Source: Alphaproteobacteria bacterium | GTDB lineage: Bacteria; Pseudomonadota; Alphaproteobacteria; Micropepsales; Micropepsaceae | Length of the DNA: 64,000 bases | Direction: 5' to 3' | Assembly (NCBI GenBank): GCA_947473475.1 | Contig: CANJBZ010000008.1 | Location: 45,904-109,903 of the forward strand | Shown: positions 9,262-16,964 of the stretch, piece after piece | How the letters are laid out: each line of letters starts with the position of its first letter | Numbering within the stretch: position 1 is the stretch's first letter | The notes under the pieces: generated by a model | Told to the model about the DNA's origin: nothing | The model's database searches: none | Seen by the model: only the letters and a program-made list of their open reading frames with translations | Translations under genes and position numbers: made by a program

Positions 9262-9884
9262 TGAAAAACGCGGTCAAATTCACCTTCGGCGCCGACTTCG
9301 ACAGCGTGACGAACGAGGCGCAAGCCGATGCACGTGCGCGCAAGAGCTACACGCTGGACGAAATCGAAGCCATCCGGCACGAAGCCCGCGAGGAAGGCCG
9401 GCGTGACGGCGATGTGCGCGCCACCCAGGCCGTGGCGGCCTCGATCGGTCAAGTGGCAGGCGCTGTCTTATCCGCGATCCGGGCGATGGAGGCGGAGTTC
9501 GAAGTCATCCGTTCGGAAGCCGCAGGTCTTGCCCTTGCGGCGGCGAAGACGCTGGCGGGTGCGGCTCTCAATTTCGCGCCCGAAGCGGAAATTGCCGAAG
9601 CCCTTCATGCCGCATTGCATCAGGCCATCGGCGAACCGCGCGTCGTGGTGCGCACCTCGCCCACTTTGGCCGAGCGGATTCAGGAGCGGGCGACGGAAAT
9701 CGCGCTGCACGAAGGATATGACGGCCGCATGCAATTCATTGCCGATGCGTCCTTGCGGAACGCCGACTGCCGGATCGAGTGGCGCGGCGGCGGCGTCGAA
9801 CGCGCGCACGAAACAATAGAAAAAGCTTTGGATGATCTGGTGACTCGCCGCTTTTCGCGCAGTCCCGTTGAGGAGAACAGCTAA
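9261..9884 (+). CDS. fliH: Flagellar assembly protein FliH (FlbE-like)
   Basis: FliH regulates the export ATPase FliI and docks it to the C-ring. The 207-residue protein is charged and alanine-rich, with an amino-terminal segment (SYTLDEIEAIRHEAREEGRR) and a carboxy-terminal domain resembling the FliH/V-ATPase E-subunit fold. Sequence similarity in this family is low, so the call rests heavily on position between fliG and fliN, where Caulobacter has flbE. It overlaps fliG and fliN by one base each. The partner genes fliI and fliJ are at 19.5-21.3 kb. Confidence 0.8.
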   Translation: MKNAVKFTFGADFDSVTNEAQADARARKSYTLDEIEAIRHEAREEGRRDGDVRATQAVAASIGQVAGAVLSAIRAMEAEFEVIRSEAAGLALAAAKTLAGAALNFAPEAEIAEALHAALHQAIGEPRVVVRTSPTLAERIQERATEIALHEGYDGRMQFIADASLRNADCRIEWRGGGVERAHETIEKALDDLVTRRFSRSPVEENS

Positions 9885-10237
9885 TGGCCGAAAACGATGT
9901 CGGTCTGCCCGAACTGGCGGGCGATGGCTCTCAGGATGGGCTGCCGCTTCTCGAAAAATCGAACAGCGGCGAAACCGATCTGAAGCGATCGGCCGTCGAT
10001 CTGGAGGCCGTCTACGACGTGCCGGTCACCGTGCAGGCGATCCTCGGCAAGTCGGCGATGGAAGTGAGTCAGCTTTTGAAGCTCAGCCGCGGGACGGTGG
10101 TGCAGCTCGACCGCAAGGTCGGAGAAGCGATCGATATTTACGTCAACAACCGCTTGGTGGCGCGCGGCGAAGTCGTGCTGGTCGAAGACCGGCTCGGCGT
10201 CACCATGACGGAAATCATCAAGTCGGGACAGAACTGA
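9884..10237 (+). CDS. fliN: Flagellar motor switch protein FliN
   Basis: FliN forms the lower C-ring and binds FliH during export. The 117-residue protein has a short variable head and the SpoA domain (VTVQAILGKSAMEVSQLLKL, then SRGTVVQLDRKVGEAIDIYV and the end GVTMTEII). Its start overlaps the fliH stop. No fliM is present in this window. Confidence 0.95.
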   Translation: MAENDVGLPELAGDGSQDGLPLLEKSNSGETDLKRSAVDLEAVYDVPVTVQAILGKSAMEVSQLLKLSRGTVVQLDRKVGEAIDIYVNNRLVARGEVVLVEDRLGVTMTEIIKSGQN

Positions 10238-10296
10238 ACAGATTTCGCGCGCGGATGAAAACGCGAGCGGTACACCTAACGTGAAGGATGACGAAC

Positions 10297-11667
10297 ATGC
10301 GGCTTCTCATCATAGGCAGTCTCGGCGGGCAGATCGGTGCGGCCACCAAAATCGCGCTGGATAAAGGCGCCAAGGTCGCCCATGCCGGGAGCATCGATCA
10401 GGCGCTCATGGAATTGCGCGGGGGCCGTGGGGCGGACCTCATCATGTGCGATGTCGGTCTCGACATCGCCACCCTCGTGCGGTCGCTTGCAACCGAGCAC
10501 ATCTGGACGCCGGTGATCGCCTGCGGTATCGGCACGGATGCGCGCCGCGCGGTGGACGCCATTCGCGCCGGCGCCAAGGAATACCTCCCCTTACCGCCCG
10601 ACCCCGAGCTGATCGCCGCCGTTTTGGCCGCCGTCGCCGACGAATCGCATCAGCTCATCTTTGAAGACAATGCGACCGCAGGCGTTATCGCCATGGCCGA
10701 TCAAATCGCGCCGTCCGATGCTTCCATCCTTATTACCGGCGAATCCGGAACGGGTAAGGAAGTGCTGGCGCGCTACGTTCACCGCAGAAGCGCACGGGCC
10801 GACAAGCCGTTCATTTCGGTCAATTGCGCCGCGATCCCGGAAAACCTGCTCGAATCGGAATTGTTCGGCCACGAAAAGGGCGCTTTCACCGGCGCCATTG
10901 CACGCCGCGTCGGTAAATTCGAAGAAGCCAATGGCGGAACGCTGCTGCTGGACGAAATCAGCGAAATGGACGCGCGGCTGCAGGCCAAATTGCTGCGCGC
11001 GATTCAGGAACGCGAAATCGACCGGGTCGGCGGCGGCAAGCCGGTTAAGGTCGACATCCGCATCCTCGCGACATCGAACCGCGATCTCGCCGATGCGGTC
11101 AAACGCGGCACCTTCCGCGAAGACCTTTTGTATCGCCTGAACGTCGTCAACCTCCGGCTGCCGGCCTTGCGCGAACGGCCCAAGGACATTCTCGCACTGG
11201 GGCGTCATTTCGTCCGTAAATATGCCGACGCCAACGGCGTTCCGTTCCGGCCTTTGTCGGGCGAAACGGAACGGTTGCTGCTCACCCACACCTGGCGCGG
11301 CAACGTGCGTGAATTGGAAAATACCATTCACCGCGCGGTCCTGTTGTCGCACGGCAGCGAAATCGTGCCGGAAGCAATCCGCCTGCCCGACGGCGCCAAG
11401 TTTTCCGAAACGGCGATGCGCACCGCCTCAGATCCAGTGACCATCGCGACCGCCGCGGCCGCGACAACGACCAGGGCGCTCGTGGGACACACCGTCTCTG
11501 AAGTCGAACGCGACTTGATCCTGGATACGCTGGATCATTGCCTTGGCAACCGTACGCATGCCGCGAATATTCTTGGGATTTCCATACGCACACTGCGAAA
11601 CAAGCTGCGTGAATATACCCAGTCGGGCATTCGCGTCGCGCAGCCGGGCGAAGGACGCGCCGCCTGA
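10297..11667 (+). CDS. flbD: Sigma-54-dependent flagellar transcriptional activator FlbD
   Basis: FlbD-type activator of late flagellar genes. Residues 1-115 form a degenerate receiver domain: the phosphorylatable Asp is retained in LIMCDVG (about 52), but the usual amino-terminal acidic pair is replaced by IGSLGG. The AAA+ domain has Walker A GESGTGKE near 148, the sigma-54 contact loop GAFTGA near 195 and Walker B LLLDEIS near 218. A Fis-type helix-turn-helix lies near 420-440 (THAANILGISIRTLRNKL). I prefer ATG 10297, with AGGA at a proper distance, over ATG 10288. Likely targets in the window are the sigma-54 promoter of flgK and possibly fliK. Confidence 0.9.
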   Translation: MRLLIIGSLGGQIGAATKIALDKGAKVAHAGSIDQALMELRGGRGADLIMCDVGLDIATLVRSLATEHIWTPVIACGIGTDARRAVDAIRAGAKEYLPLPPDPELIAAVLAAVADESHQLIFEDNATAGVIAMADQIAPSDASILITGESGTGKEVLARYVHRRSARADKPFISVNCAAIPENLLESELFGHEKGAFTGAIARRVGKFEEANGGTLLLDEISEMDARLQAKLLRAIQEREIDRVGGGKPVKVDIRILATSNRDLADAVKRGTFREDLLYRLNVVNLRLPALRERPKDILALGRHFVRKYADANGVPFRPLSGETERLLLTHTWRGNVRELENTIHRAVLLSHGSEIVPEAIRLPDGAKFSETAMRTASDPVTIATAAAATTTRALVGHTVSEVERDLILDTLDHCLGNRTHAANILGISIRTLRNKLREYTQSGIRVAQPGEGRAA

Positions 11668-11698
11668 TGGCTGAATTTACGGACCGGGGTGAAACGTA

Positions 11699-13807
11699 GT
11701 GGCAAACCAGGCGCAACCATTTCCGGCAGGCGCACGCGGCGCATTCGATGCCGTCCGCGATTATCTCCAGCATGGCGAAATCGCCCTTGCGGCGGGCATT
11801 CTTGGGATTCTGGTTATCCTGCTGCTGCCTTTGCCGGCATGGCTGCTCGACGTTACGCTCTCCTTTTCCATTACATTCGCGATCCTGATCCTGATGACGT
11901 CCATCTTCATCAGGAAGCCGCTCGAGTTCAGTTCGTTTCCGACCATTCTACTGATCAGCACGATGCTGCGCGTGGCGCTTAATCTTGCGTCTACGCGGCT
12001 CATCCTGTCGCACGGCAATGAAGGCACCGATGCCGCCGGCCAGGTCATTCAGGCATTCGGCCGCCTGATTACCCAGGGCAATTTCGTCATCGGCATTATC
12101 ATCTTCGCGATTTTGGTCATCGTGAATTTCATCGTGATCACCAAAGGCGCGGGCCGCATCGCGGAAGTTGCCGCACGCTTTACCTTGGACGCCATGCCCG
12201 GCAAGCAAATGGCGGTCGACGCCGATCTGTCCGCCGGACTCATCAACGAGACCGAGGCACGCGAACGCCGCAAATCGTTGGAGCTTGAATCCAACTTCTT
12301 CGGCGCCATGGATGGCGCGTCGAAATTCGTGCGCGGCGATGCCATCGCCGGGCTGATGACCGTCGGCATCAACATCGTCGGCGGCATCATTATCGGCGTC
12401 GTGCAGGAAGGAATGACCCTCGCCAACGCCTCGCAAACGTTCACGCTGCTGACCATCGGCGATGGCCTCGTCACGCAAATTCCGGCGCTTATCGTTTCCA
12501 CCGCTGCCGGCATGATGGTGTCCAAAGGCGGCGTCGAGGGCTCTTCTGAAAAGGCGCTGCTCGGCCAGCTTTCGCATTATCCGCAGGCGCTCGGCATGGC
12601 CGGGTTCGTGATGGCCGTCATCGCGGTGCTCCCCGGCATGCCACATATCGTGTTTGCGCTCATCGCTGTGGGCGCTGGCGGTCTTTCTTATGTCGCGTGG
12701 CGCGGAAAGGAAAACGCTCGCGCGGAAGTCGTCCAAAACGAAGCGGCAAAAGCCGCGGAAATACCCACGCCCGAGGAGCCGATCTCAACCGCCCTCGCGC
12801 TCGATCTCTTGCGTGTGGAGCTGGGATACGGACTGCTGCCTTTGATCAACGACACCAAGGGCCATCGCGTCACCGATCAGATCAAGGCCCTAAGACGCCA
12901 GCTTGCATCCGAAATGGGCTTCGTCATGCCCGCGGTCCGCATTTTGGACAACATGCAGCTTGGCGCGAACGAATATGTCATCCGCATCAAGGAAGTGGAA
13001 TCCGGGCGCGGCGAACTCTATCCGGGTCAGTTGCTGCTGATGGATCCCAAAGGCCAGGCCATCGATCTTCCGGGGCGTCATACGACGGAGCCCGCGTTCG
13101 GTTTGCCCGCGACCTGGGTAGACCAGTCGTTGCGCGAGGAAGCATCCTTCCGCGGCTACACGGCGGTCGATCCCGGCACCGTCCTGACGACGCACCTGAC
13201 CGAAGTGCTTAAGAGCCAGATGGCCGAGCTTCTGTCCTATGCGGAAACCAAGAAGCTGCTTGACGATCTGCCGGCCGAGCAGAAGAAATTGGTCGAAGAG
13301 GTTATTCCGGCGCAGATCAGCGTCACGGGCGTGCAGCGCGTGTTGCAGACTTTGCTCACGGAACGCGTTTCCATCCGCGATTTGCCGGCCATTCTGGAAG
13401 GCATTGCCGAAGCCGTCGGCCATACCAAGAACGCGATGCTTATTTCCGAGCATGTGCGCGCGCGTCTGGCGCGCCAGCTCTGCCACCAATACGTCTCGAC
13501 GCAAGGGTTTCTTCCCATCGTGGCGATGTCGCCGGCGTGGGAGCAGGCCTTCGCGGAGTCGCTGGCCGGACAAGGCGAGGAACGTCAGCTCGCAATGGCG
13601 CCGACGCAATTGCAGGCTTTCATCCATGCCGTGCGCGATCGTTTTGAAGAAGCATCGCAGCGCGGCGATCTGCCGGTGCTGCTGACCAGCCCGATGATCC
13701 GCCCTTATGTCCGCTCGATCATCGAGCGATTCCGGCCGCAAACGCCGGTCCTTTCTCAGAACGAGATTCACCCCTCCGTCAGGCTTCGAACCATGGGACA
13801 GATATAG
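11699..13807 (+). CDS. flhA: Flagellar biosynthesis protein FlhA
   Basis: FlhA is the main membrane component of the flagellar type III export gate. The 702-residue protein has about eight membrane helices in its first half, the conserved cytoplasmic FHIPEP loop between helices (GRIAEVAARFTLDAMPGKQM, then AVDADLSAGLINETEARERR), and a large cytoplasmic domain that receives substrate-chaperone complexes. It starts at GTG 11699 with a GGGGTGA ribosome site. flhF follows after 3 bases. Confidence 0.95.
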   Translation: MANQAQPFPAGARGAFDAVRDYLQHGEIALAAGILGILVILLLPLPAWLLDVTLSFSITFAILILMTSIFIRKPLEFSSFPTILLISTMLRVALNLASTRLILSHGNEGTDAAGQVIQAFGRLITQGNFVIGIIIFAILVIVNFIVITKGAGRIAEVAARFTLDAMPGKQMAVDADLSAGLINETEARERRKSLELESNFFGAMDGASKFVRGDAIAGLMTVGINIVGGIIIGVVQEGMTLANASQTFTLLTIGDGLVTQIPALIVSTAAGMMVSKGGVEGSSEKALLGQLSHYPQALGMAGFVMAVIAVLPGMPHIVFALIAVGAGGLSYVAWRGKENARAEVVQNEAAKAAEIPTPEEPISTALALDLLRVELGYGLLPLINDTKGHRVTDQIKALRRQLASEMGFVMPAVRILDNMQLGANEYVIRIKEVESGRGELYPGQLLLMDPKGQAIDLPGRHTTEPAFGLPATWVDQSLREEASFRGYTAVDPGTVLTTHLTEVLKSQMAELLSYAETKKLLDDLPAEQKKLVEEVIPAQISVTGVQRVLQTLLTERVSIRDLPAILEGIAEAVGHTKNAMLISEHVRARLARQLCHQYVSTQGFLPIVAMSPAWEQAFAESLAGQGEERQLAMAPTQLQAFIHAVRDRFEEASQRGDLPVLLTSPMIRPYVRSIIERFRPQTPVLSQNEIHPSVRLRTMGQI

Positions 13808-13810
13808 CCA

Positions 13811-14902
13811 ATGCAAATCAAAACGTTTCTCGCCAGAGACATGAAAGAAGCCATGACCGCCATGCGTGCGGAGATGGGTGAAGAGGCCATCATCGTCGCC
13901 AGCGAAACGCTGAAGGACGGGACCGTTCTGATCCGCGCCGGTATCGAGGAGGCGCAAGCACTCGCGCGCGCCGCAGAGGAAGCCTTGAAGCGAGATTCCA
14001 CGCTGGAGAGCTCCACCGTCATTTCGCGCTTTGCGGCCTTCGAGGCGCGGTATCGCGAAACCTTGCTCGCGCGCTTGCGCGGCTCACGGCCGAACGCAAC
14101 CACGCGGGCAACCGCCTTCGACCGGACGATGCTGACGGAAATTCTTGCCACGCATCGTACGCCCGAGGCCATGGCCAGGAAGCTTGTGGACGCCGCACAA
14201 CAGAGCGGTTTTGGCGATATGACCTTGTCGCTCGCATCTGCCTTGGACACGTCTATGCGCATCGATCCCTTCGATGTCGGCAAGCGCGGTGCGTTGTTAT
14301 TGATCGGCCCGCCCGGCGCGGGAAAGACCGCGGTGGCGGCGAAACTTGCGGCGCAGAGCAGTCTGATCGGCTGCCCGGTCGTGCTGGCGCAGACCGATGT
14401 CGATACGGCCGGACATTGGGCGCGATTGGAAAGTTTTAGCGCAGCGATCAAAGCGCGCGCGGTGCGTGCCGGCACGCCCAACGTGCTGGCCGAAGCCATT
14501 CAGCAAGCGCGCGCCTCGAACGGCCTTCTGATCGCCGACACGGCGGGCTGGGATCCGCGCGAGCCGCTGCCGCGCGAAGTGCTTCCCTTCCTGTCCATGG
14601 GAACCATGGAGCCGGTGGGTGTTATTTCCGCCGCGACCGATGCCGAAGAGGCCGGTGAAATGGCGGAGGCCCTGGTCAAACTCGGCGCCAGCCGCCTGAT
14701 CGTCACGGGGCTGGACCTTACCCGGCGTAGAGGCAGCCTGCTGGCCATCGCGCTTTCCGGCGCAACCATCGCCCAGGTAACGGGATCGCCTTACCTCGCC
14801 GACGGCCTGGAAACACTGACGCCGATGGCCCTTGCCCGCATGGTCACGGGCCGCGCTCCGCCGGAAGAAGACCATGATGGCGGTATTCCCGACGTCGTGT
14901 AG
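13811..14902 (+). CDS. flhF: Flagellar biosynthesis GTPase FlhF
   Basis: FlhF is an SRP-family GTPase that sets flagellar position and number in polar flagellates. The 363-residue protein starts MQIKTFLARDMKEAM like other FlhF, with the P-loop GPPGAGKT around residue 166, DTAGW (G3-type) around 243 and a TGLD G4-like motif around 300. The usual partner flhG does not follow: the next genes are an HNH nuclease and a toxin-antitoxin pair, so the flagellar cluster appears to be interrupted here. Confidence 0.88.
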   Translation: MQIKTFLARDMKEAMTAMRAEMGEEAIIVASETLKDGTVLIRAGIEEAQALARAAEEALKRDSTLESSTVISRFAAFEARYRETLLARLRGSRPNATTRATAFDRTMLTEILATHRTPEAMARKLVDAAQQSGFGDMTLSLASALDTSMRIDPFDVGKRGALLLIGPPGAGKTAVAAKLAAQSSLIGCPVVLAQTDVDTAGHWARLESFSAAIKARAVRAGTPNVLAEAIQQARASNGLLIADTAGWDPREPLPREVLPFLSMGTMEPVGVISAATDAEEAGEMAEALVKLGASRLIVTGLDLTRRRGSLLAIALSGATIAQVTGSPYLADGLETLTPMALARMVTGRAPPEEDHDGGIPDVV

Positions 14903-15297
14903 GTATCGAACCCGAACAGCTTGTTTCCGGTTAACGCGGGTCCACGCATCGACGCTCTGGCCGTCGTTGAGGCTTGAGCATTGCGGAAATCACGGTGCGA
15001 TTCCGCACCTGATTTATGCGCAGGAAAAAGCCAATCCGTTCAACGATCCTGCCTTGGTGCGAAGTTCTTGAATTTTGCACAGAGGGGTCCGCTTATGGGC
15101 GCAAAGCGGTCGCGGCCTCGCAAGAGTAAAATCAGCCGCGCATTTCGACTCGAACCACGCGCGCGAGGCAGCTCTACGAATTGTCGCCGATGAGCCTTGA
15201 TGAGGTCGAGAGAATTGTAATTTGAGCAAGCACTCAAAGAGCCGAGAATGGTGATCGGTGTTACCTATAGCGCCTGATTCATTTAATAATAGTCCCG
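14903..15297. other. Intergenic stretch after flhF, no gene recognised
   Basis: This 395-base gap holds a small dyad (GCGGAA...TTCCGC, near 14982-15003), the first copy of the 28-base dyad repeat (15058-15085), and a short basic frame beginning at ATG 15094 whose downstream codons in another frame also look protein-like. That could be a decayed small gene, but nothing is recognisable. Confidence 0.5.
15058..15085 (+). repeat. 28-base dyad repeat, copy 1
   Basis: The core GCGAAGTTCTTGAATTTTGC is an imperfect inverted repeat (9-base arms around TT), followed by ACAGAGG. Copies 2 and 3 are at 16149 and 18960 in the same orientation. Confidence 0.75.
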
Positions 15298-16044
15298 ATG
15301 AAACCAAGGCGTGCGGCAGTGACGAAGACCAAGACGACTAAGAAAACCATGTGGGACGCGAATGACGAGCGCATTCCGACCGGAGTACGCGATGTAATCC
15401 TGAACGACGAACAGGAAATTAAATTGTTGCCATATGTCAGGGCACCATACATGCGGGGCCCTAAGGTCGAACAGTTCAAAATGCTTAAAGATGGCATGAC
15501 GGTTAAGGTGGCTCGCGAGGCGGGTGCGGGGCCCCGGCTCAAATATCTCGTCAAGCGCGGGTACATCGCGCTAGTCGATCCCAAGGCGCCTAACACCATG
15601 TTGCACCCGAGCAGTGAACGAATTTCGACCTCAGTGCCTGATGAAACACTCCTTGGGCGCGGCACAGAAGACGTTCTTGGTGCAGACGACACCGTTTTGG
15701 ATCTGGAGGTTGAAGACGCTGGGATTGAGGAGGGCAAGCAGGTCTTGCGCGAGCATTTTAAGCGGGAGCGCTGCCCTAAATTGATCAGAGAATTCAAGGC
15801 GGGTTTGAAAAGATTCGACTGCGCTGCCTGCGGCTTCGATTTCGAGGCGGTGTACGGTGACTTGGGCGCTGGCTATATCGAGGCGCACCACACGGTTCCA
15901 GTGGGATCACGTAAGAATAGTGCACCCACAAAATTGGCCGATCTGGAGCAGCTGTGCGCCAACTGTCACCGCATGGTTCATCGGAAGGGACTGATCACGA
16001 TTGACGAACTCAAGACCTGGATAGCTGTTCGACTCAAGCCCTAG
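15298..16044 (+). CDS. HNH endonuclease domain protein
   Basis: A 248-residue protein with a basic amino-terminal region and a carboxy-terminal HNH nuclease domain. A first zinc pair (CAACGF, about residue 179) is followed by the catalytic IEAHHTVP motif (about 197) and a second zinc pair with the last His in CANCHRMVHR (about 221-230), as in McrA-like and stand-alone HNH nucleases. It probably cleaves DNA; a restriction or mobile-element role is inference. The start is uncertain because no clear ribosome site precedes ATG 15298 and a downstream ATG (15349) is possible. Base composition is visibly less GC-rich than in the flanking flagellar genes. It lies between two copies of the 28-base repeat. 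Confidence 0.8.
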   Translation: MKPRRAAVTKTKTTKKTMWDANDERIPTGVRDVILNDEQEIKLLPYVRAPYMRGPKVEQFKMLKDGMTVKVAREAGAGPRLKYLVKRGYIALVDPKAPNTMLHPSSERISTSVPDETLLGRGTEDVLGADDTVLDLEVEDAGIEEGKQVLREHFKRERCPKLIREFKAGLKRFDCAACGFDFEAVYGDLGAGYIEAHHTVPVGSRKNSAPTKLADLEQLCANCHRMVHRKGLITIDELKTWIAVRLKP

Positions 16045-16148
16045 CAGAGCCAATTCCGAGCAAGGAAACTGATCAAGGCCCGCGGGGCACTACAGCGAAA
16101 CCGCGGTTCCGAAACTGATAAGGACCCATTCCGTGAAATCGCCACAGT

Positions 16149-16176
16149 TGCGAAATTCTTGAATTTTGCACAGAGG
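16149..16176 (+). repeat. 28-base dyad repeat, copy 2
   Basis: GCGAAATTCTTGAATTTTGC followed by ACAGAGG; it differs from copy 1 at one base within 28. It lies between the HNH gene and the toxin-antitoxin pair. Confidence 0.75.
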
Positions 16177-16258
16177 CGGCGTGGCTTGGCTGTGCCCGTT
16201 ACCGATGAGCACCGCCAATTTCCACCAGCGGTTCGCTCATGCGGATTGGCAGGAGAGC

Positions 16259-16543
16259 TTACGCGAGTTGATTTCGCATCATGTCACGGAGATAGGCCGT
16301 GCTCGTGTTGCCGCACGAGAGAAGGATTTTGCCCGGCGGCGGTCCCAACCGGGCGACAAGTTCGGCGAAATCACGATCTTTCGTCACCAGGACGTTCGCC
16401 CCGTTGCGGGCGGCGCCGAAGATTTCACGGTCTGCGGCGCGTGCGAGGCCGATATCGCGCACTTGCACGCAGGACTCGCCGAATTCCGTTGCAATCCAAC
16501 GCGCCAGCGCCGGCGACAGATGATGGTCGAGCCAGATGGTCAC
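16259..16543 (-). CDS. DUF5615 family PIN-like toxin
   Basis: A 94-residue protein beginning MTIWLDHHLSPALARWI with the acidic residues of a PIN-like fold: the early LDHHLSP motif, DIGLARAADREIFGAAR, and VTKDRDFAEL around residues 52-61. DUF5615 proteins are predicted ribonuclease toxins usually encoded right after a DUF433 partner, as here (4-base ATGA overlap). The function is from family knowledge, not shown for this protein. Confidence 0.82.
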   Translation of the reverse strand: MTIWLDHHLSPALARWIATEFGESCVQVRDIGLARAADREIFGAARNGANVLVTKDRDFAELVARLGPPPGKILLSCGNTSTAYLRDMMRNQLA

Positions 16544-16758
16544 TCCAGGGGGTGATCGACACGCCGCGCGGCGTAAGCGAGAGCTGCCTTGATATCGTCA
16601 AGTTCCAGATCGGGAAGCTCATCGACGATTGCGGCGTGGGAGAGCCCGGCTGCCAACAGGTCAAGGACATCGACAACCCGGATGCGCAGCCCACGTATAC
16701 AGGGTCGCCCGCCGAACTTGTGGGGATCGGAAGTGATACGTCCAAGTAAATCGTCCAT
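16540..16758 (-). CDS. DUF433 family antitoxin
   Basis: A 72-residue DUF433 protein with the characteristic GRITSDPHKFGGRPCIRGLR and VVDVLDLLAAGLSHAAIVDE segments, an HTH-like fold thought to bind the operator and neutralise the downstream DUF5615 toxin. It is first in the two-gene operon and its stop overlaps the toxin start. Confidence 0.85.
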   Translation of the reverse strand: MDDLLGRITSDPHKFGGRPCIRGLRIRVVDVLDLLAAGLSHAAIVDELPDLELDDIKAALAYAARRVDHPLE

Positions 16759-16964
16759 GCGTCCAGACTACCATGGATTTTGACATTGGGTACACGGGAG
16801 GATCGGCAAGGCTGGAAAGTCCAGCGCCTACCCGAGGCGATGGCGATAAACGACGCGAAGCGGCAGAGCGTACGGAGGCGATGCCATTTTCAAACGCACA
16901 CAGCTTGCCTACAAAAGGCTTGGGAAATTAGCTGCTGCTCGCGGCCGAATGGGAGGCACAACAC

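Noticed and set aside
16159..16749. Plus-strand frame opposite the toxin-antitoxin genes
   Set aside because: The minus-strand DUF433/DUF5615 pair explains the sequence, with a 4-base overlap and conserved motifs.
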